Part shown: one piece after another, positions 7,167 to 11,118 of the stretch
Layout: every line of letters starts with the position of its first letter
How positions within the stretch are numbered: the first letter of the stretch is position 1
Assembly (NCBI GenBank): GCA_023356515.1
Contig: JAKQYG010000092.1
Location: 1 to 11,118, forward strand
Source: Trichodesmium sp. MAG_R04
Lineage (GTDB): Bacteria > Cyanobacteriota > Cyanobacteriia > Cyanobacteriales > Microcoleaceae
Direction of reading: 5' to 3'
Length of the DNA stretch: 11,118 nucleotides
The notes under the pieces: model-generated
What the model was told of the DNA's origin: nothing
Seen by the model: only the letters and a program-made list of their open reading frames with translations
The model's database searches: none
Made by a program: the position numbers and the translations under genes

Positions 7167-7760
7167 ATGGAAATTCTATTAGGTATTTGTCTAGGTGTGG
7201 GATTAAGTGCAGCTTGTGGGTTTCGGATATTTGTGCCCCCACTAATAATGAGTATTGCCGCACAATCAGGAAATTTACAATTGTCTAGTGATTTTGCATG
7301 GATGGGCACCCCGGAAGCAACAGTCGCTTTTGGAGTAGGTGCATTTTTGGAAGTTGCTGCTTATTACATTCCTTGGGTAGATGAGTTACTAGATATTGTT
7401 GCCACCCCAACAGCAGTCATCGCCGGGACAATAATCACAGGTTCATTTGTTAGCGACATGAGCCCAATGCTACAGTGGACGATCGCTGTGATTATGGGTG
7501 GAGGTTCTGCAGGAGCAGTGCAAGGCTTAACAGACGTTACTAGGTTAGCCTCTACAACCCTTACAGGAGGTTTTGCAAATCCTGGTGTTTCCACAATGGA
7601 ATTACTTAGTTCTACAGTTTTGTCAATGTTGGCGATCGCTTTACCAGTATTAGCCTTTGTAGTAGTATTTATAGTAATTTGGTTGCTATGGTCAGGAGCA
7701 AAAGCTTTGCATCGTAAATTGAGTAGAAGAAATAATACACAAGGAAATACCACGAGCTGA
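7167..7760 (+). CDS. DUF4126 family integral membrane protein
   Basis: A 197-aa membrane protein of unknown function. The N-terminal GLSAACGFRIFVPPL (12-26), DFAWMGTP (42-49), VDELLDIVATPTAVIAGTII (71-90) and a glycine-rich GGGSAGAVQG (111-120) match the DUF4126 layout. Hydrophobic segments lie at about 3-15, 52-70, 80-95, 103-120 and 148-176. The tail is basic and hydrophilic (ALHRKLSRRNN…) and would be cytoplasmic by the positive-inside rule. ATG 7167 is preceded by AGGAG at 7156-7160, an excellent ribosome site. It appears monocistronic, with large spacers on both sides. A HIP1 site is at 7632. No substrate or partner can be inferred. Confidence 0.8.
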   Translation: MEILLGICLGVGLSAACGFRIFVPPLIMSIAAQSGNLQLSSDFAWMGTPEATVAFGVGAFLEVAAYYIPWVDELLDIVATPTAVIAGTIITGSFVSDMSPMLQWTIAVIMGGGSAGAVQGLTDVTRLASTTLTGGFANPGVSTMELLSSTVLSMLAIALPVLAFVVVFIVIWLLWSGAKALHRKLSRRNNTQGNTTS

Positions 7761-7954
7761 AATAGAATAAATCTTGGTTATATCGAAGCAGAAAATAAAC
7801 ATCAACACAGTAGTTTTAGGAACAGAACAGACAGCGAACTGCCATATTTAGTACCTTGCACTTCACAGATGAGGAAATTATTTAACTTTTAAGTATAACA
7901 TACAGTAGATTTTGGGCAAATGATGTACAAGGTGAGTGGTGAAAATCATGTCGT

Positions 7955-8040
7955 GCAGACATCTTACCCGCCTGGAAGTACCTAATAGCAACGGAAAGGG
8001 GAATAGGTGTATCTCACCAAGGTAGAATTCGCTGTATCTA
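7955..8040 (+). repeat. Degenerate dispersed repeat, copy A
   Basis: GCAGACATCTTACCCGCC is followed 32 nt later by TCTCACCAAGGTAGAAT…CTGTATC. The same two blocks recur at 8181-8238 with a shorter gap. The first block resembles GCGGGCATCTTGCCCGC-type sequences that, from memory, are scattered in many cyanobacterial genomes. Confidence 0.55.
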
Positions 8041-8180
8041 TCCGGATTTATCAACAGAGTTCAGAATTTTAAATTAAAACTAGTAGATAAAATTTTTCTT
8101 GACTTGATTGAGAATAAAAATATTTTTACAGCAAATTCTAAGTATAGGAAGTACAGATATTAAAAATTAAATGTTCCCAG

Positions 8181-8238
8181 CGTGGGCATCTTGCCTGCAA
8201 TAGTTGTACCTCACCAAGGTGGAATCTACTGTATCAAT
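8181..8238 (+). repeat. Degenerate dispersed repeat, copy B
   Basis: CGTGGGCATCTTGCCTGC is followed by CCTCACCAAGGTGGAAT…CTGTATC. It is related to copy A at 7955-8040 and lies 72 nt upstream of the start of the repeat-domain gene, so it could overlap its promoter or leader. The internal gap is about 25 nt shorter than in copy A. Confidence 0.55.
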
Positions 8239-8310
8239 ATAAAAATTGTTAACTATACAGGAAAATAACATTCAAAAAATTTATTTTTTCTGTAGTAAAA
8301 GGAGTAATAC

Positions 8311-10497
8311 ATGGCAACATCAACAGAATCTTTGTTTAACTATACAGGTAATATTAGTGGCTTAAAATTCAATGACATTAATGCTAATGGTAGGTTAGAC
8401 CCTAACGAATTTGGGTTACCTAACTTTACAATTTACTTAGATATTAATAACAATGGTTCTTTGGACTTCAATGAACCTGCTAATATTACCAATAGTTTCG
8501 GAGGTTATTTATTCAATAACATACCTGCTAATACTTATACAATTAGAGAAATTCAACAACCAGGTTTTAACCAAACTACTCCCACTCCAATTGTAGATGT
8601 AACTGCGGGCAGTAATCTGACAAATATCAATATTGGTAATATTGGTAATTTCAGTAACCTTGGTAAAATTAGCGGTGCTAAATTTAATGATATTAATACC
8701 AATGGAAAATTTGATCCTGGCGAATTGGGTTTACAAGATATTACTTTATATTTAGACCTAAATCAAAATGGATTCTTAGATGAAGGAGAACCTAAAACTA
8801 TTACTGGTATTAATGGTAAATATTCTTTCCAAGATTTACCTCCTAATAATTATATTTTGAGAGAAATTTCTCCACCAGATTTTACTCAAACTACTCCTGA
8901 CCCAATTTTAAATGTAACTCCGGGAAGTAATCTAATAGTTAACGTTGGGAATGTAAGTAACCGTGGTAAAATTAGCGGTGCTAAATTTAATGATATTAAT
9001 ACCAATGGAAAATTTGATCCTGGAGAATTGGGTTTACAAGATATTACTTTATATTTAGACCTAAATCAAAATGGATTTTTTGATGAAGGAGAACCTCCAA
9101 CTATTACTGGTGTTAATGGTGAATATTCTTTCCAAGATTTACCTCCTAATACTTATATATTGCGAGAAATTTCTCCACCAGATTTTACTCAAACTACTCC
9201 TGACCCAATTTTAAATGTAACTCCGGGAAGTAATCTGATAGCTAATGTTGGAAATGTAAGTAACCGAGGTAGTATTAGTGGCATTAAATTTAATGATATT
9301 AATACCAATGGAAAATTAGACCCTGGAGAATTGGGTTTACAAGATATTACTTTATATTTAGACCTGAATCAAAATGGATTTTTAGATGAAGGAGAACCTC
9401 CGACTATTACTGGTGTTAATGGTGAATATTCTTTCCAAGATTTACCTCCGAATAATTATATAATTAGGGAAACTAAAGCACCAGATTTTGACCAAACTAC
9501 TCCTGACCCTATTGTGAATGTTACTCCCGGCAGCAATATTACAAATATCAATATTGGTAATGTAAATAATCGTGGTGAAATTAGTGGTACTAAATTTAAT
9601 GATACCAATACTAACGGAAGATTCGACCCTGGAGAGTCGGGTTTACAAGATATTACTTTATATTTAGATCTGAATCAAAATGGATTTTTTGATGAGGCAG
9701 AACCTTCAACTATTACTGGTGTTAATGGTGAATATTCTTTCCAAGATTTACCTCCTAATAATTATATTTTGAGAGAAATTTCTCCACCAGGTTTTATTCA
9801 AACTACTCCTGAAGCTGTTGTGAATGTAACTTCAGGCAGTAATATTACAAATATCAATATTGGTAATGTAAATAATCGTGGCGAAATTAGTGGTACTAAA
9901 TTTAATGATACGAATACTAATGGAATATTCGACCCTGGAGAATCCGGTTTACAAGATATTACTTTATATTTAGACCTGAATCAAAATGAATTTTTTGATA
10001 ATGGAGAACCTCAGACTATTACTGGTATTAATGGTGAATATTCTTTCCAAGATTTACCTCCAGATACTTATATAATTAGGGAAACTCAAACACCAAATTT
10101 TGACCAAACTACTCCCGACCCAATTATTAATGTAACTCTAGGAAGTAACATTACAAATGTCAATATTGGAAATGTAAGTAACCGAGGTGAAATTAATGGC
10201 ATTAAATTTAATGATAGAAATGCAAATGGAATATTAAATCCTGGAGAAAATGGTTTAAGTAACTTCACTTTATATCTAGATTTGAATGACAATAGTCTCT
10301 TAGATATTGGGGAACCTGCAACTATAACTGATGAATTTGGTTTCTATTCATTTGAGGATTTACCTCCTAATATGTACATAATACGAGAAGTCCAAAAATT
10401 TGGCTTTTCTCAAACTACTGCAGATCCAGTTGTTGATGTAACTCCAGGCAGTAATATTAATGATGTTAATATTGGTAACTTTAGTGAATTTATCTAA
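8311..10497 (+). CDS. Seven-repeat SdrD B-like calcium-loop protein, probable surface or secreted adhesin
   Basis: A 728-aa protein made almost wholly of seven repeats of 101-105 residues, starting near residues 15, 120, 221, 322, 424, 526 and 628. Each unit begins ISGxKFNDxNxNGxxDPGE, continues with LDLNQNGFxDEGEP, then GEYSFQDLPPNxYIxRE and QTTPDPIxNVTPGSN. This is the SdrD B-like/collagen-binding B-type beta-sandwich pattern. Each unit has two Asp/Asn-rich DxNxNGxxDxxE loops of the EF-hand/dockerin type, about 14 putative calcium sites in all. The N-terminus (MATSTESLFNYTG) has no Sec signal, and the C-terminus ends abruptly in GNFSEFI without a sortase or PEP-CTERM anchor; leaderless export, for example by type I secretion, is an inference. 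The start is supported by AAGGAG at 8299-8304. No HIP1 site occurs in its 2.2 kb. Function in adhesion or extracellular matrix is inferred from the fold only. Confidence 0.85.
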   Translation: MATSTESLFNYTGNISGLKFNDINANGRLDPNEFGLPNFTIYLDINNNGSLDFNEPANITNSFGGYLFNNIPANTYTIREIQQPGFNQTTPTPIVDVTAGSNLTNINIGNIGNFSNLGKISGAKFNDINTNGKFDPGELGLQDITLYLDLNQNGFLDEGEPKTITGINGKYSFQDLPPNNYILREISPPDFTQTTPDPILNVTPGSNLIVNVGNVSNRGKISGAKFNDINTNGKFDPGELGLQDITLYLDLNQNGFFDEGEPPTITGVNGEYSFQDLPPNTYILREISPPDFTQTTPDPILNVTPGSNLIANVGNVSNRGSISGIKFNDINTNGKLDPGELGLQDITLYLDLNQNGFLDEGEPPTITGVNGEYSFQDLPPNNYIIRETKAPDFDQTTPDPIVNVTPGSNITNINIGNVNNRGEISGTKFNDTNTNGRFDPGESGLQDITLYLDLNQNGFFDEAEPSTITGVNGEYSFQDLPPNNYILREISPPGFIQTTPEAVVNVTSGSNITNINIGNVNNRGEISGTKFNDTNTNGIFDPGESGLQDITLYLDLNQNEFFDNGEPQTITGINGEYSFQDLPPDTYIIRETQTPNFDQTTPDPIINVTLGSNITNVNIGNVSNRGEINGIKFNDRNANGILNPGENGLSNFTLYLDLNDNSLLDIGEPATITDEFGFYSFEDLPPNMYIIREVQKFGFSQTTADPVVDVTPGSNINDVNIGNFSEFI
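8353..10497 (+). repeat. Coding tandem repeat, seven units of 303-315 bp
   Basis: Repeat-unit starts at 8353, 8668, 8971, 9274, 9580, 9886 and 10192 give periods of 315, 303, 303, 306, 306 and 306 bp. All are multiples of three, so unit gain or loss keeps the frame. Units 2-6 share long identical DNA stretches (for example TTACAAGATATTACTTTATA in each), including synonymous positions. Units 1 and 7 are more diverged. This pattern fits recent duplication or conversion among inner units. Confidence 0.85.
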
Positions 10498-10805
10498 ATG
10501 TTGGCAGAAGACCCGCGGACTCCTTAGGGGAGAGGGTTGAGATGAATGCCAATCAATCTTACAGTTTTATAAATAATCTGTTAGAATGTAAGTTTTGAAA
10601 AGTAGACTGCCCTGAATGTGGTAGTCACTATGACGGGGAGATATTACAGCAGTTTTCATATCGGTAGACTACAGTAGGGACGTTCCATGGAACGTCCCTA
10701 CAAGGTTTTGGTTATGGCGATGTAGTTCATCAATTTGAAAAGCGCTGTAATCATGGCATTATTGTAGTACTATTAGTACCATTATTTATCTATTTGAATA
10801 TTGTT
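10498..10805. other. Spacer after the repeat-domain gene
   Basis: Contains the 28-bp palindrome at 10674-10701 and a weak CTCC/GGAG hairpin near 10521-10533 without a T run. A short open frame includes CPECGSHYDGEILQQF, with a Cys-x-x-Cys pair, at 10608-10655; it ends in TAG at 10665. The same frame then stays open through the palindrome into the EACC1-like gene. It may be a relic of an unknown gene; I do not call it. Confidence 0.35.
10674..10701. repeat. Perfect 28-bp palindrome
   Basis: GTAGGGACGTTCCA is followed directly by its exact reverse complement, with CCATGG at the centre. There is no T run after it, so it is not a standard terminator. Palindromes of this kind occur, from memory, as dispersed elements in filamentous cyanobacteria. 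Confidence 0.8.
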
Positions 10806-11060
10806 ATGAAAGCTTACATTAACCTAGAGGGAGATGTTACAGGAGAAGATTCTTTTTATTTGAAAGAACTTGCTAATCTCATAGAAGAAAAATGTGATTT
10901 ATCTGTAGAAATTAAAAAAACAGGGCCTCAACTTGGGGTAAAAGATAGTGGTTTTGTAATAGGTTTAAATATTGCTTCGATGCTTGGGATATTAAGGATC
11001 AACTGTTTTTTTACTTTTCAGGACATGGAGATATTCGGAAAAATAATATATATTGTCTAA
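10806..11060 (+). CDS. EACC1-like effector-associated small protein, C-terminus out of frame
   Basis: From ATG 10806 the product begins MKAYINLEGDVTGEDSFYLKELANLIEEK, then a short beta/alpha region ending DSGFVIGLNIASMLG (about residues 51-65). This layout resembles EACC1, the small constant component found beside caspase, trypsin-like and similar effectors in bacterial conflict systems. The last ~19 residues (…RINCFFTFQDMEIFGK…) look like wrong-frame translation, because another frame there encodes a caspase-like motif. The total of 84 aa is shorter than usual EACC1 proteins (roughly 110-130, from memory). A TTG at 10794 is in frame but there is no Shine-Dalgarno for either start, so ATG is preferred. 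The assignment rests on pattern, not on a search. Confidence 0.5.
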   Translation: MKAYINLEGDVTGEDSFYLKELANLIEEKCDLSVEIKKTGPQLGVKDSGFVIGLNIASMLGILRINCFFTFQDMEIFGKIIYIV

Positions 11061-11118
11061 AAATGGGATTAAAGGATTCTGATTGGTATCCCTTTAATAA
11101 TTTAATGAATGATTTAAG
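10949..11118 (+). pseudogene. Caspase-like (peptidase C14) fragment, out of frame, runs off right edge
   Basis: In the frame one base behind the EACC1-like gene, open from 10949, the sequence reads AWDIKDQLFFYFSGHGDIRK followed by NIYCLKMG, DSDW and NNLMNDL up to the end. FFYFSGHGD is the catalytic-histidine motif of the caspase/metacaspase fold (His at 11024-11026). The catalytic Cys motif would lie beyond the window. The normal N-terminal part of such a domain, some 80-100 residues with the ALxIG start, is absent; no start codon precedes the motif in this frame. The gene therefore seems to be joined to the EACC1-like gene by a deletion, or the two are separated by a frameshift. A sequencing error alone would not supply the missing N-terminal half. 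Confidence 0.6.

Larger units (their letters stand above)
7761..8310. other. Spacer with two degenerate repeats, upstream of the repeat-domain gene
   Basis: No gene is seen in this 550-bp stretch. It contains the two related repeats listed at 7955 and 8181 and presumably the promoter of the gene at 8311. An AT-rich tract runs from about 8235 to the ribosome site at 8299-8304. No convincing promoter hexamer pair was found. Confidence 0.5.

Noticed and set aside
7364..7753. Minus-strand 129-codon frame
   Set aside because: Antisense shadow of the DUF4126 gene, which has a good ribosome site and family motifs.
10086..10292. Minus-strand 68-codon frame
   Set aside because: Antisense shadow inside the repeat-protein gene.
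8353..10497. CRISPR-like regular repeats
   Set aside because: The ~305-bp periodic units are protein-coding throughout and lack short repeats with unique spacers. No CRISPR array is present in the window.
10674..10701. Palindrome as terminator of the repeat-protein gene
   Set aside because: It lies 177 bp past the stop and has no T run, so it fits a dispersed repeat better.

Overview
The window looks like cyanobacterial chromosome. It is AT-rich and carries five copies of the HIP1 octamer GCGATCGC (113, 497, 1769, 3580, 7632). The gene families (split Fut iron transporter, phytol kinase, group 2-like sigma factor, DUF4126) and the IS605-type repeats also fit. The wide intergenic spaces and degraded mobile DNA suggest a filamentous, Trichodesmium/Okeania-like genome, but the genus is a guess.

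Layout. Positions 1-1980 hold a divergent pair for ferric iron import: the first third of the FutB permease on the minus strand, running off the left edge, and the complete FutC ATPase on the plus strand. Positions 2061-2935 hold two ~260 bp copies of a TnpB-deleted IS200/IS605-type element. They keep the tnpB 3' end, both element ends and a base-paired region that resembles a TnpB guide-RNA scaffold, and they bracket an intact 51-aa gene. Positions 3126-3812 (minus) encode a phytol/dolichol kinase-type membrane enzyme. Just upstream lies a tnpB 5' fragment whose frame is broken by an 11-bp duplication. Positions 4546-6030 (minus) encode a sigma-70 factor with an unusual ~155-residue N-terminal domain like those at the front of cyanobacterial Eco57I-type restriction-modification proteins. 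A possible broken small gene follows it on the same strand. Then come 1.1 kb without a gene, a DUF4126 membrane protein (7167-7760), a repeat-bearing spacer, and a 728-aa protein made of seven SdrD-B-like calcium-loop repeats (8311-10497). The right edge holds a small EACC1-like protein whose frame is lost just before a caspase-type 'YFSGHGD' sequence.

How the genes relate. FutB and FutC should work in one transporter. The EACC1-like piece and the caspase piece belong to one type of cyanobacterial conflict or cell-death module, apparently damaged here by a fusion deletion or frameshift. The other genes show no operon links. The four most noteworthy items are the sigma factor fusion, the TnpB-less elements with a compensatory base pair, the EACC1/caspase junction, and the seven-unit repeat protein.
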